A stretch of 23,056 nucleotides of DNA, taken from NCBI GenBank assembly GCA_964354225.1, contig CAYGZC010000046.1:1-23056 (forward strand). Direction: 5' to 3'. This document shows, piece after piece, positions 15,262-22,983 of this stretch; positions within the stretch are counted from its first letter, which is position 1, and each line of letters starts with the position of its first letter. The position numbers were made by a program, and so were the translations under genes. This DNA comes from CAYGZC01 sp964354225. GTDB lineage: Bacteria; Bacteroidota; Ignavibacteria; UBA10030; SZUA-254. Under the pieces are notes generated by a model. That model had not been told where the DNA came from and ran no database searches. It saw only the letters and a list, made by a program, of their open reading frames with translations.

Positions 15262-16785
15262 TTATTCTTTCGGTATTTGGACGGCGTAAAATCCGATTCC
15301 ATTACTCTTTTTTACACGGAATATGATTGCATCACCTGGTTTTCGTTTGTCGATTATCTTCTTTAAACCTTTTGGCGAGTTTAGTTCTTGTTTGTCAGCG
15401 TCCATGAGAATATCGCCCGTTCCGATTTGATTGTTGAACGCTTCACTGTATGGTTTTGATTCACTCACGATGATACCTCTGTCAACAGCGGCTATTTTCT
15501 TTTCCTCGGATGTCATTTGTCTCACTGTCAATCCAAGATTATCGAATGTCATCGACTTTGATGATAATTCCCCCTCATTATTCTTTTCAGCATCATCACC
15601 CTGTTTCTCATCCTTTACTGCAACTGCTTCATTTCGCTGGCGAAGAGTAATTTTTTTCTCTAATGTTTTTCCATCCCGGAAGACTCTAAAAACCACTTCG
15701 TCACCCGGATGTTTACGTGCGATAAATGTCTGTACCTCGCTGGGCGTTTTCATTTCTTTACCCTCTATCGATAGGATAACATCTTTTTCTTTCAGATCAG
15801 CAGCATCAGCCGGACTATTATCTTCAACTTTTTGTATCAGCGCACCCTGAGGTTTTTCTAAACCAAGCGCTTTTGCCATCGCTTGAGATACGGGATTCAT
15901 TTGAATACCTACATAAGCGCGCCTTACTTTCCCAATCTTGATGATATCTTCCGCCACCGCCTTTGCAAGATTAATTGGAATTGCAAAACCATAACCCTGA
16001 TAATGAGCATTCGTTGTTGCAATGGCAGAATTAATACCGACAACTTCTCCCTTTAAATTTACAAGTGGACCACCACTATTCCCAGGATTGATTGCGGCAT
16101 CAGTTTGAATAAAGTTCTCAATTCCCAGACCGCCTTGTCCTTGTAGAATATCGATGCTTCTTCCAATTGCGCTTACGATACCGGCAGTTACCGTTCCCTG
16201 CAACCCTAGTGGATTCCCAATCGCAACAACCATCTCACCAATTTCAAGATCATCAGAATTTCCAAGTGCGGCAGTTGGTAATTCTTTTCCATCTACTTTA
16301 ATAATCGCTAAATCGGTTGTTGGATCTGTACCGATAATTTTCGCCTTTTCTTTTCTTCCGTCATTGAAGGTTACTTCAATCTTCTTCTCGTCAGCGTCAG
16401 CAACAACATGATTGTTCGTCATTATATATCCTTCAGAGCTGATGATAAAGCCCGACCCACCTTCGATCTGTGGTACATCGGGCATCTGTTGATCGGGTCC
16501 AAAAAAATGAAAGAAATCTCTAAGATTCCCTGACCCTTTCTTTTCTTTCGTCGTTACCGTGATCGATACCACCGTTGGTGAGACAGCTTTACTGACCTCG
16601 ATGAATGCCTTGCTTAATGATTTATAATCGGGATTATTAATTTGACTCGGTGTTCCAAGCTTTACCTGCGGGTCACCGGCAAATCCCGGCTGAACACCGA
16701 AGTGAAAGTTCGATACGAGTATCATCCCAAAAACGATCCCGATAAAGATTAAAAAAATTGCTGCAAGAATTGATTTTTTTGACAT
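15262..16785 (-). CDS. degP: DegP/HtrA (Do) family serine protease with two PDZ domains
   Basis: 507 residues. An N-terminal hydrophobic segment (ILAAIFLIFIGIVFGMILV) exports or anchors it in the periplasm. The trypsin-like domain carries the triad His126 (MTNNHVV), Asp158 (TTDLAII) and Ser237 (NPGNSGGPL). The first PDZ starts near residue 280 (AYVGIQMNPVS, GALIQKVEDNSPADAADLKEKDVI). A Lys/Asp/Glu-rich linker of about 35 residues (around 385-420) separates it from a second PDZ-like domain (LGLTVRQMT, GDILMDADKQELNSPKGL). It degrades or chaperones misfolded envelope proteins. Which Do paralogue (DegP, DegQ or DegS-like) cannot be fixed, but two PDZ domains exclude DegS. It is flanked by its own promoter and a strong terminator, so it appears monocistronic. 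Confidence 0.95.
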   Translation of the reverse strand: MSKKSILAAIFLIFIGIVFGMILVSNFHFGVQPGFAGDPQVKLGTPSQINNPDYKSLSKAFIEVSKAVSPTVVSITVTTKEKKGSGNLRDFFHFFGPDQQMPDVPQIEGGSGFIISSEGYIMTNNHVVADADEKKIEVTFNDGRKEKAKIIGTDPTTDLAIIKVDGKELPTAALGNSDDLEIGEMVVAIGNPLGLQGTVTAGIVSAIGRSIDILQGQGGLGIENFIQTDAAINPGNSGGPLVNLKGEVVGINSAIATTNAHYQGYGFAIPINLAKAVAEDIIKIGKVRRAYVGIQMNPVSQAMAKALGLEKPQGALIQKVEDNSPADAADLKEKDVILSIEGKEMKTPSEVQTFIARKHPGDEVVFRVFRDGKTLEKKITLRQRNEAVAVKDEKQGDDAEKNNEGELSSKSMTFDNLGLTVRQMTSEEKKIAAVDRGIIVSESKPYSEAFNNQIGTGDILMDADKQELNSPKGLKKIIDKRKPGDAIIFRVKKSNGIGFYAVQIPKE

Positions 16786-16818
16786 AATTGATTTTTCCTT
16801 TTCTGACTAAACTATCCG

Positions 16819-16847
16819 ATTATACTTTAATAAATTTATTTTGTTAC
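16819..16847 (-). promoter_or_regulatory. Sigma70-like promoter of degP
   Basis: On the minus strand GTAACA (16847-16842, four of six), a 17-bp spacer and a perfect TATAAT (16824-16819). Transcription would start near 16812, leaving a leader of about 26 nt with a GGA 11 bp before the ATG. No extracytoplasmic-sigma-like (GGAACTT) element was seen. Confidence 0.6.
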
Positions 16848-16868
16848 GAACATTCTGATTAAAATATT

Positions 16869-17657
16869 TTAAGTTGTATCCATTATTTTCGAAAATACCT
16901 TCTGAGATTTCAACGATCGTAACCCCGTTACATGATATTGAAGATACGTCCATAGGAAATCTTCTAAAGTATTTTTCGTCTGAATATTCATGTCTCTTTC
17001 TAACACTGATTCCATACTATTAGATTCAAACATTTGCCGAAGGATTTTAAGAACATCTGTTTGGATCATGTTCAAGTTGCCTGGAAGAATTTTACATCGA
17101 TCGCATAATAATCCCCCTTTATCAATATGATATTTATATTTTCGATCTTCAGCCGTATCACTAATAATCAATTTTTTACATGAAACACATCGATTGAAAG
17201 AGGGTTCAAATCCTAAAACCTTTGCCAAATGAAGCTCAAAGTAATATAACAAATTCTGATAATTTTTCGTTGCACTGTTTAAAACGTTTAAAGAATTTAC
17301 AAGCAGCTTAAACATCGGAATATTTTGTTCTTGCTCATGGGCTACATTATTTACCAGCTCTATTAGTGCCATCCCGATTGCCATTTTATCCAAGTCTTGA
17401 TACAGATAGTGGAAAGGTTTCATCAAATCACAGTGCGAAACTGTCTGGATTTCTCTTCCCTCCTTTTTATAAAACACAACAGAGACGTACGACATCGGCT
17501 CGAGTGAGGATCCAAACATGCTCTTTGCTCGTCGGGCACCTTTAATAATTCCCGCAACCTTACCAAACTGCCGTGTGTAGAATGTTGCGATCTTACTTGT
17601 CTCCCGATACTTCATCGCTTTTAATACAACAGCTTCTGTCTTTACTATTGTGCTCAT
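16869..17657 (-). CDS. recO: DNA repair protein RecO
   Basis: 262 residues. The N-terminal OB fold begins MSTIVKTEAVVLKAMKYRETSKIATFYTRQFGKV, with KGARRAKS near residues 39-46. The C-terminal helical domain contains a zinc-finger-like set Cys157, Cys160 (CVSC) and Cys185, Cys188 (CDRC). RecO loads RecA on SSB-coated DNA together with RecR in the RecFOR gap-repair pathway. Its ATG overlaps the stop of mtnA by 4 bp (ATGA), so translation is coupled; the operon mate has no obvious repair role. Confidence 0.94.
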   Translation of the reverse strand: MSTIVKTEAVVLKAMKYRETSKIATFYTRQFGKVAGIIKGARRAKSMFGSSLEPMSYVSVVFYKKEGREIQTVSHCDLMKPFHYLYQDLDKMAIGMALIELVNNVAHEQEQNIPMFKLLVNSLNVLNSATKNYQNLLYYFELHLAKVLGFEPSFNRCVSCKKLIISDTAEDRKYKYHIDKGGLLCDRCKILPGNLNMIQTDVLKILRQMFESNSMESVLERDMNIQTKNTLEDFLWTYLQYHVTGLRSLKSQKVFSKIMDTT

Positions 17658-18691
17658 TCGTTAGGAGCAGCGCTTCTATAGTTATTAAAATTAAACGGTG
17701 GATAAAATATACCTCGATCTGTGATGATTGCATTGACGAGAGAAGCTGGTGTAATATCGAAGGCGGGAGAATAAACATTTACTCCTAGTGGTGCAGTTCG
17801 TTTACCGAAACCTTCAGTGATCTCGATTCCGTTTCGCTCTTCCACATGAATTTTATCACCACAGGATATTGCAGGATCAATTGTGGATGTCGGTGCAGCA
17901 ACGTAAAATGGTATACCATGATGCTTCGCCGCAATTGCAACAGAGTAGGTTCCAATTTTATTTGCAACATCTCCATTAGCAGCGATGCGATCAGCTCCAA
18001 CAACCACCAGATCAATTCTCTTCTGCTGCATCAGAAATGCCGCCATGCTATCGGTAATCAGGATGACATCAATACCCACTTTCATTAATTCCCAAGTAGT
18101 CAGCCGCGCACCTTGAAGCAGCGGCCGCGTTTCATCTACATAAACTTTATGAACCTTCCCCTGCTCGTGGGCTGTTGTGATAATACTCTGGGCAGTACCT
18201 GCTCCGCCAGTTGCTAATGCCCCTGTGTTGCAATGAGTAAGTATGTTTGCGTTCGCTGGAATTAGTGCATTTCCGTTTTCACCTATTCTCCGGCACATCT
18301 CCTCATCCTCACGATGAATATTAATCGCCTCTTTGATAAGTGTTTTACGAATCTGATCAACCGATCCTGATTCATTAATAATTTTTTTCATTCGATCCAA
18401 TGCCCAAAATAAATTCACAGCAGTTGGGCGTGTCGATGCAAGCTCTTCGATTGCTCGATTAATCTCTTGAGAAAATGAGGAATAAGTTCTCCCAACGAAT
18501 CGGCATGAAGCTAACGCTACACCATATGCTGCGGCAACACCTATCAATGGTGCACCACGAATTTTTAACTCTCTGATCGCCTCTGCAATAATCAGGTAGT
18601 CATCGGTTTGGATATAAGTTTCATTTAAAGGAAGTTGTGTTTGGTCTATAAACCTGACAGAATCGCCACACCATTCAATTGCTTTAACCAT
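17654..18691 (-). CDS. mtnA: S-methyl-5-thioribose-1-phosphate isomerase (aIF-2B/eIF-2B-like)
   Basis: 345 residues from the ATG at 18691, preferred over a GTG two codons earlier because GGA of the overlapping pfkB end lies at a better distance and family members begin with an [MV]KxIEW-type start. MtnA converts methylthioribose-1-phosphate to methylthioribulose-1-phosphate in methionine salvage. RELKIRGAPLIGVAAAYG (near 41-58), ILTHCNTGALATGG with active-site Cys154, VYVDETRPLLQGARLT, ITDSMAA, GADRIAANGDVANKIGTY with active-site Asp234, and YSPAFDITPASLVNAIITDRG are all present. It follows a pfkB-type kinase gene directly and overlaps recO. No other methionine-salvage genes (mtnB, mtnD, mtnP) are in the window. 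Confidence 0.95.
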   Translation of the reverse strand: MVKAIEWCGDSVRFIDQTQLPLNETYIQTDDYLIIAEAIRELKIRGAPLIGVAAAYGVALASCRFVGRTYSSFSQEINRAIEELASTRPTAVNLFWALDRMKKIINESGSVDQIRKTLIKEAINIHREDEEMCRRIGENGNALIPANANILTHCNTGALATGGAGTAQSIITTAHEQGKVHKVYVDETRPLLQGARLTTWELMKVGIDVILITDSMAAFLMQQKRIDLVVVGADRIAANGDVANKIGTYSVAIAAKHHGIPFYVAAPTSTIDPAISCGDKIHVEERNGIEITEGFGKRTAPLGVNVYSPAFDITPASLVNAIITDRGIFYPPFNFNNYRSAAPNE

Positions 18692-18697
18692 CTTCAC

Positions 18698-19621
18698 TTA
18701 TTCCGTTATGGCTTCGTCGAATTTGGAAAGCTCTCGGAACTCCCGAAACCGATCGAGGATTTCGAAGTAAGTCAGGTCCTTGAACCGATCTAAGCTGAAC
18801 CTCTCAACACAGAAAGAAGCGAGTGTGCTTCCGTGAATAACCGCACGCTTAAAATTTTCGTCAGATATATCATCTGTCTTTGCAATCCAGCCGATGAAGC
18901 CGCCGGCAAATGCGTCACCCGCACCTGTTGGATCGTAGATATTTTCCAGCGGATAAGCAGGGGCAGAAAAAATTGTGTTTGCTGTAATAAGCAGCGCACC
19001 GTGTTCACCTTTTTTAATGACTACCACTCGAGGACCCAATTTCATTATAGATTTACCTGCACGAATGAGATTTGGCTCGTTCGTTATTTCGCGCGCCTCC
19101 GATTCGTTTAGTATGATTACATCCAAAAGCTTAAGCGTTTTCATAAGCTCGGCATTTTTACCCTTGATCCAGAAGTTCATCGTATCACCAACCACAAGTC
19201 GCGGTTTCTCTATCTGTTCAAGAACGTTTCGCTGAAGCACCGGATCGATGTTACCAAGGCAAACGTATGTTGTCTTCTTGAAGGAATCGGGAATAACCGG
19301 ATTGAAATGCTGGAACACGTTGAGATCGGTATAGAGTGTATCTCGCACATTTAAATCGTAATGATAACGACCACCCCATCTGAATGTTTTTCCATCTTTA
19401 ATGATTTGCAATCCCTCCAAATCAATTTCACGATCTTCGAGAAATTGAATATGTTCTTTTGAAAAATCACCTCCAACAACACCCACAAGTCGAATTGGAG
19501 TTACATAATAACTTGCTGCAATCGAGATATAAGTAGCCGAGCCGCCTAATGCATTTTCGACTTTTCCGAAAGGTGTTTCAATACTGTCAAAAGCGAGCGA
19601 ACCAACAACTAAAAGACTCAT
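18698..19621 (-). CDS. PfkB (ribokinase) family sugar/nucleoside kinase
   Basis: 307 residues. The N-terminal strand MSLLVVGSLAFDSIETPFG and the GGSATYISIAAS substrate-side motif (26-37) match the ribokinase/adenosine-kinase fold; the PfkB signature DPTGAGDAFAGGFIG (230-244) carries the anion hole and catalytic base Asp236. LNESEAREIT (171-180) and VVIKKGEHGALL (200-211) are further family landmarks. It phosphorylates a hydroxymethyl group of a sugar or nucleoside with ATP; the exact substrate is not visible. AAAGGA lies 5-6 bp before the ATG. Its stop is followed, without overlap, by the mtnA start, so a substrate from nucleoside or thioribose salvage is an attractive inference. Confidence 0.9.
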   Translation of the reverse strand: MSLLVVGSLAFDSIETPFGKVENALGGSATYISIAASYYVTPIRLVGVVGGDFSKEHIQFLEDREIDLEGLQIIKDGKTFRWGGRYHYDLNVRDTLYTDLNVFQHFNPVIPDSFKKTTYVCLGNIDPVLQRNVLEQIEKPRLVVGDTMNFWIKGKNAELMKTLKLLDVIILNESEAREITNEPNLIRAGKSIMKLGPRVVVIKKGEHGALLITANTIFSAPAYPLENIYDPTGAGDAFAGGFIGWIAKTDDISDENFKRAVIHGSTLASFCVERFSLDRFKDLTYFEILDRFREFRELSKFDEAITE

Positions 19622-19655
19622 GGAATTCCTTTATGAGAGGTTTAAAGAACTGGAT

Positions 19656-19684
19656 AATTTACGAAAAGCGATAACGATGTGCAA
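19656..19684 (-). promoter_or_regulatory. Tentative promoter of the pfkB-mtnA-recO operon
   Basis: On the minus strand TTGCAC (19684-19679), 17 bp and TAAATT (19661-19656). The match is modest. It faces the divergent plus-strand element at 19759-19787 and has the same -10 hexamer. Confidence 0.3.
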
Positions 19685-19758
19685 GGAAGGCAAGAAGAGA
19701 AATCGGTTAATTTAGTCTTATTATTTTTATTCAAATTTATACCGAGCCAATCCGGTGG

Positions 19759-19787
19759 TTGACTTTGTTTGTACAATACATTAAATT
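19759..19787 (+). promoter_or_regulatory. Probable promoter of the unknown-protein / TonB-receptor unit
   Basis: TTGACT (19759-19764, five of six), a 17-bp spacer and TAAATT (19782-19787, four of six). Transcription would begin near 19794. That is too close to a TTG at 19800 for a normal leader, but leaves about 20 nt before the TTG at 19815. Confidence 0.45.
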
Positions 19788-19814
19788 ATTCCGAATAATT
19801 TGGGTTATTACGAG

Positions 19815-20333
19815 TTGAAATCCATTATTTCCATATTACTTTTAATTTCTTTTACCATTCCATTCGGTGGATCCTACATCCTACTTCAATACCAAAAACG
19901 ACAGGTCAAAAAGGAAATTAAAGAACGTATAATTTCGGGGATCGATAAAAACGATCTTGTATTTCTCAAGCTCTCAAAAAAAGAATCTGAAAGTGAATTG
20001 CTCTGGGAACATTCCGGAGAATTTGAATACAACGGGGAAATGTATGATATTGTTCATGCAGAGGAAACAGGCGATACATTCTTCTATTGGTGTTGGTGGG
20101 ATCATAAAGAAACTAAACTAAATAAACAATTGGATAATTTAGTAACCCAAGCAATGGGAGACAACATAGGAATTCAAGCAAACGCAAAATGTATAGCCAC
20201 TTTCTTATTCTCACTTTTTACTCTAAAGACAGACGCATGGGATGCATTTACCGAATCTCGATATGCACCCCGGACTCCAGCAAACTCTTTTTATTCTTCC
20301 ATTAAAATTTCGCCGCCAATCCCTCCTCCGTAG
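19815..20333 (+). CDS. Uncharacterised membrane-anchored protein next to a TonB-dependent receptor
   Basis: 172 residues if it starts at the TTG at 19815, which gives a clean N-terminal membrane anchor (LKSIISILLLISFTIPFGG); the frame also contains a TTG at 19800 and is closed by TAA at 19782-19784, and no ATG precedes the anchor. After the hydrophobic segment comes a basic stretch (KRQVKKEIKERI), then a compact domain with LLWEHSGEFEYNGEMYDIV and FFYWCWWDHKETKLNKQLD, each a dense aromatic/acidic motif, then a second hydrophobic stretch (CIATFLFSLFTL) and a proline-rich end (SPPIPPP). I recall similar EFEY-MYDIV / YWCWWD-ETKLN proteins from Bacteroidota beside TonB receptors, but know of no assigned function. 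It precedes the receptor by 89 bp on the same strand and may be a periplasmic accessory to uptake; that role is an inference. Confidence 0.8.
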   Translation: MKSIISILLLISFTIPFGGSYILLQYQKRQVKKEIKERIISGIDKNDLVFLKLSKKESESELLWEHSGEFEYNGEMYDIVHAEETGDTFFYWCWWDHKETKLNKQLDNLVTQAMGDNIGIQANAKCIATFLFSLFTLKTDAWDAFTESRYAPRTPANSFYSSIKISPPIPPP

Positions 20334-20364
20334 TTATTATAAACAAATATTTAAGTTCATCCTA

Positions 20365-20388
20365 CCCGATCCTTATTCAGGACGCGGG
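20365..20388 (+). promoter_or_regulatory. Small hairpin before the TonB-receptor gene
   Basis: CCCG (20365-20368) pairs with CGGG (20385-20388) and TCCT (20370-20373) with AGGA (20379-20382), with a TATTC loop and a 1x2 internal loop. It is followed by ATATAATTATTTG, not a T-run. It could be an attenuator, an operator or a stabiliser between the two genes; the sequence does not decide. Confidence 0.35.
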
Positions 20389-20422
20389 ATATAATTATTT
20401 GTTTAACTACTAAGGAGTTACA

Positions 20423-22828
20423 ATGAAGCAAATCATATTTCTATGGTTATTCATTGGAGTGTATATGGTGAGTTACGCTCAGGTAATAACCGTTAAAGAT
20501 CAAGAGGGTAACCAGCCTCTTGAGTTAATAAGTATAATCAGTAAAAATCCAAAAGCATCGGCTCTAACCAATGCAAAGGGACAAGCCGATATTTCAGCAT
20601 TTAAGGGATCCGAGCGAATTGAGATTCGAATGATGGGATACGCCTCAAAGATAACGAGCTACGATGAAATAGCAAAAGAGAATTTTATAGTTTATCTAAC
20701 TCCATCACTCATTTCTCTGGAACAAGTTGTAGTTTCGGCTACGCGATGGAATCAATCACAAAGGGAAATTCCCACCAAAATCACAATCATTACATCAAAA
20801 GAAATAGAGATACAAAATCCACAAACCACCGCAGACTTATTGGGTACCTCAGGTGAAGTCTTTATTCAGAAGAGCCAACAAGGTGGTGGAAGTCCTATGA
20901 TAAGAGGCTTCGCAACAAATCGTCTTCTAATAACTGTAGATGGAATAAGAATGAATACTGCCATTTTCCGCAGCGGAAATTTACAGAATGTTATCTCACT
21001 TGATCCATTCGCAACAGAGAGAATGGAAGTACTTTTCGGACCCGGCTCTGTGATTTACGGCAGTGACGCCATTGCCGGTGTAATGAGTTTCTATACGCAT
21101 ACACCGCAACTGTCATTAACCGACATGCCCTTTATAAAAGGGAATGCAGTATCCCGTTATTCATCGGCATGTAATGAATTTACAGGCCATTTTGATCTAA
21201 ATATTGGTTGGAAAAAATGGGCTGCTGTCTCCAGCTTCTCGCATAATAAGTTTGGTGATCAACGGATGGGAAGTAATGGACCAGATGAATACTTACGTCG
21301 GCAATACTCTCAGCGAATTGACGGCATCGACAGGGTCTTTACCAATGATGATCCGTTAATGCAGCGACCTACAGGTTATTCGCAATTCAATTTGATGCAA
21401 AAGGTACGATTCAAGCCGAATTTCAACTGGGATTTCACTTACGGAATCCATTACTCAGCAACGACAGATTACTCACGTTATGACAGACTTCTACGCTTCC
21501 GCAACGGTATACCAAGAAGTGCTGAGTGGTACTACGGACCTCAAAAATGGATGATGAACAACCTAAATCTAACACACGATGCGGTTACATACATTTACGA
21601 CCAGTTGACCGTACGTCTTGCATACCAGTTCTTTGAAGAGAGCCGTATCGACCGTGACTTTAATAAAACTGAGCGAAGGTCTCGAGTTGAAAAAGTTTAT
21701 GTTTACTCAGCAAATCTCGATTTCGCCAAATCAATTTCCAGTAAACATGATCTCTTCTACGGTTTAGAAGCAGTATATAACGATGTAAACTCAATAGGAA
21801 CTGATGAAGACATCTCTGCAGGAGTTACTCAAACAGGTCCCCCCCGATATCCACAGTCAACTTGGGGCTCCTATGCAACTTACCTTACTTATCAGTTCAA
21901 AGCTATGGATGAATTGGTGCTTCAAGCAGGTGCGCGTTACAATCAGTTTGTTCTTGATTCAAAATTTGACACGACTTTTTATCATTTCCCGTTTACTACT
22001 GCTTACATTAACAATGGAGCATTTACTGGAAGTTTGGGATTAGCGTATAATCCAACCAAAATGTGGTCGCTAAGTGCAAATCTTTCGACCGGATTCCGCT
22101 CACCGAATGTGGATGATATCGGCAAAGTGTTCGACTCTGAGCCCGGTTCCGTTGTGGTACCAAATCCTGACTTGAAGGCTGAGAGAGTTTACAATGCAGA
22201 AGTTGGAATTGCCAAGATATTCAGTGATAAAATAAAAATTAACCTTACAGGATTTTACACCTGGTTGAACGACGCCCTGGTTAGAAGAAATTTTACACTA
22301 ACCGGTCAAGATAGCATTATGTATGACGGAGAGTTAAGCCAAGTGCAAGCAATTCAAAACGCAGCTCACGCAACTGTTTGGGGTATCCAGGCAGAATTGG
22401 ATGCAGACCTTTTTACGGGTTTTAGCTTCTCATCACGTTTCAATTACCAAAAAGGAGAGGAAGAGTTAGACGACGGCACAACAAGTCCGTTACGACATGC
22501 AGCTCCGTGGTATGGTGTCTTGAAGCTTATATATACAACTCAAAAACTCAGACTTGAGTTCTATTCGACACATTGTGGTGAAGTAAGTTATGAGAATCTT
22601 GCTCAGGAAGAACGAGGGAAAGATTACTTATATGCTATCGATAAAAATAAACATCCATATTCACCCGGCTGGTATACATTAAATTTCAAGACTATGTATC
22701 AACTATCTGACGATCTGTCTGTTGGTGGCGGTGTGGAAAATTTCACGGATCAATGTTACCGACCGTACAGTTCCGGAATTGCAGCACCGGGGAGGAATTT
22801 TATCCTAAGCTTAAAAGCAAGTTACTAG
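20423..22828 (+). CDS. TonB-dependent outer-membrane receptor with CarboxypepD_reg-like N-terminal domain
   Basis: 801 residues; AAGGAG lies 5 bp before the ATG. A signal peptide (MKQIIFLWLFIGVYMVSYAQ) is followed by a carboxypeptidase-regulatory-like domain (about 21-90), a TonB-box-like EQVVVSATR, the plug (TTADLLGTSGEVFIQK, RGFATNRLLITVDGIRMN, VLFGPGSVIYGSDAIAGVMSF, to about 215) and a 22-strand-type barrel ending in an aromatic residue (FILSLKASY). It imports a substrate across the outer membrane with energy from TonB-ExbBD. The FRSPN...NPDLKAE stretch near residues 557-585 resembles the FRAP/NPNL box of heme receptors, but no histidine lies between the two motifs, so heme is not supported strongly. 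No susD gene follows, so it is not a SusCD glycan pair. Length is usual for a stand-alone receptor. Confidence 0.94.
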   Translation: MKQIIFLWLFIGVYMVSYAQVITVKDQEGNQPLELISIISKNPKASALTNAKGQADISAFKGSERIEIRMMGYASKITSYDEIAKENFIVYLTPSLISLEQVVVSATRWNQSQREIPTKITIITSKEIEIQNPQTTADLLGTSGEVFIQKSQQGGGSPMIRGFATNRLLITVDGIRMNTAIFRSGNLQNVISLDPFATERMEVLFGPGSVIYGSDAIAGVMSFYTHTPQLSLTDMPFIKGNAVSRYSSACNEFTGHFDLNIGWKKWAAVSSFSHNKFGDQRMGSNGPDEYLRRQYSQRIDGIDRVFTNDDPLMQRPTGYSQFNLMQKVRFKPNFNWDFTYGIHYSATTDYSRYDRLLRFRNGIPRSAEWYYGPQKWMMNNLNLTHDAVTYIYDQLTVRLAYQFFEESRIDRDFNKTERRSRVEKVYVYSANLDFAKSISSKHDLFYGLEAVYNDVNSIGTDEDISAGVTQTGPPRYPQSTWGSYATYLTYQFKAMDELVLQAGARYNQFVLDSKFDTTFYHFPFTTAYINNGAFTGSLGLAYNPTKMWSLSANLSTGFRSPNVDDIGKVFDSEPGSVVVPNPDLKAERVYNAEVGIAKIFSDKIKINLTGFYTWLNDALVRRNFTLTGQDSIMYDGELSQVQAIQNAAHATVWGIQAELDADLFTGFSFSSRFNYQKGEEELDDGTTSPLRHAAPWYGVLKLIYTTQKLRLEFYSTHCGEVSYENLAQEERGKDYLYAIDKNKHPYSPGWYTLNFKTMYQLSDDLSVGGGVENFTDQCYRPYSSGIAAPGRNFILSLKASY

Positions 22829-22935
22829 ATTCAGGAACTCATGGAAGGCAGGTGGTCCAAATTATTGTGGTGTCAGCTATTGTGAGTATTTTGCCCTGAT
22901 GTTTTAGGACGTGAGGCAGGAAAATAATGTAGTAA

Positions 22936-22983
22936 GACATCCGAGGTTTTACATTGCTCAATGCAGGTGAAACATCGGATGTC
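22936..22983. repeat. Long imperfect hairpin downstream of the TonB-receptor gene
   Basis: The arms GACATCCGA-GGTTTTAC (22936-22952) and GTGAAACA-TCGGATGTC (22967-22983) pair over 17 positions with one G-A mismatch and one U-G wobble, around a 14-nt loop. No T-run follows in either direction. It lies 108 bp past the receptor stop. The rest of 22829-23056 holds no gene that I can support. Possible roles are a processed 3' end, a repeated palindromic element or the edge of a mobile element; copy number elsewhere would decide. Confidence 0.6.

Noticed and set aside
15431..15850. Plus-strand open frame of 139 codons inside degP
   Set aside because: Antisense shadow of the PDZ region; the Ser/Phe-rich peptide reflects the complement of Glu/Lys/Asp codons and no promoter or ribosome site precedes it.
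20423..22828. SusC-type glycan-uptake receptor
   Set aside because: The N-terminal domain would fit, but no susD-like gene is present and the 801-residue length is shorter than usual for SusC.
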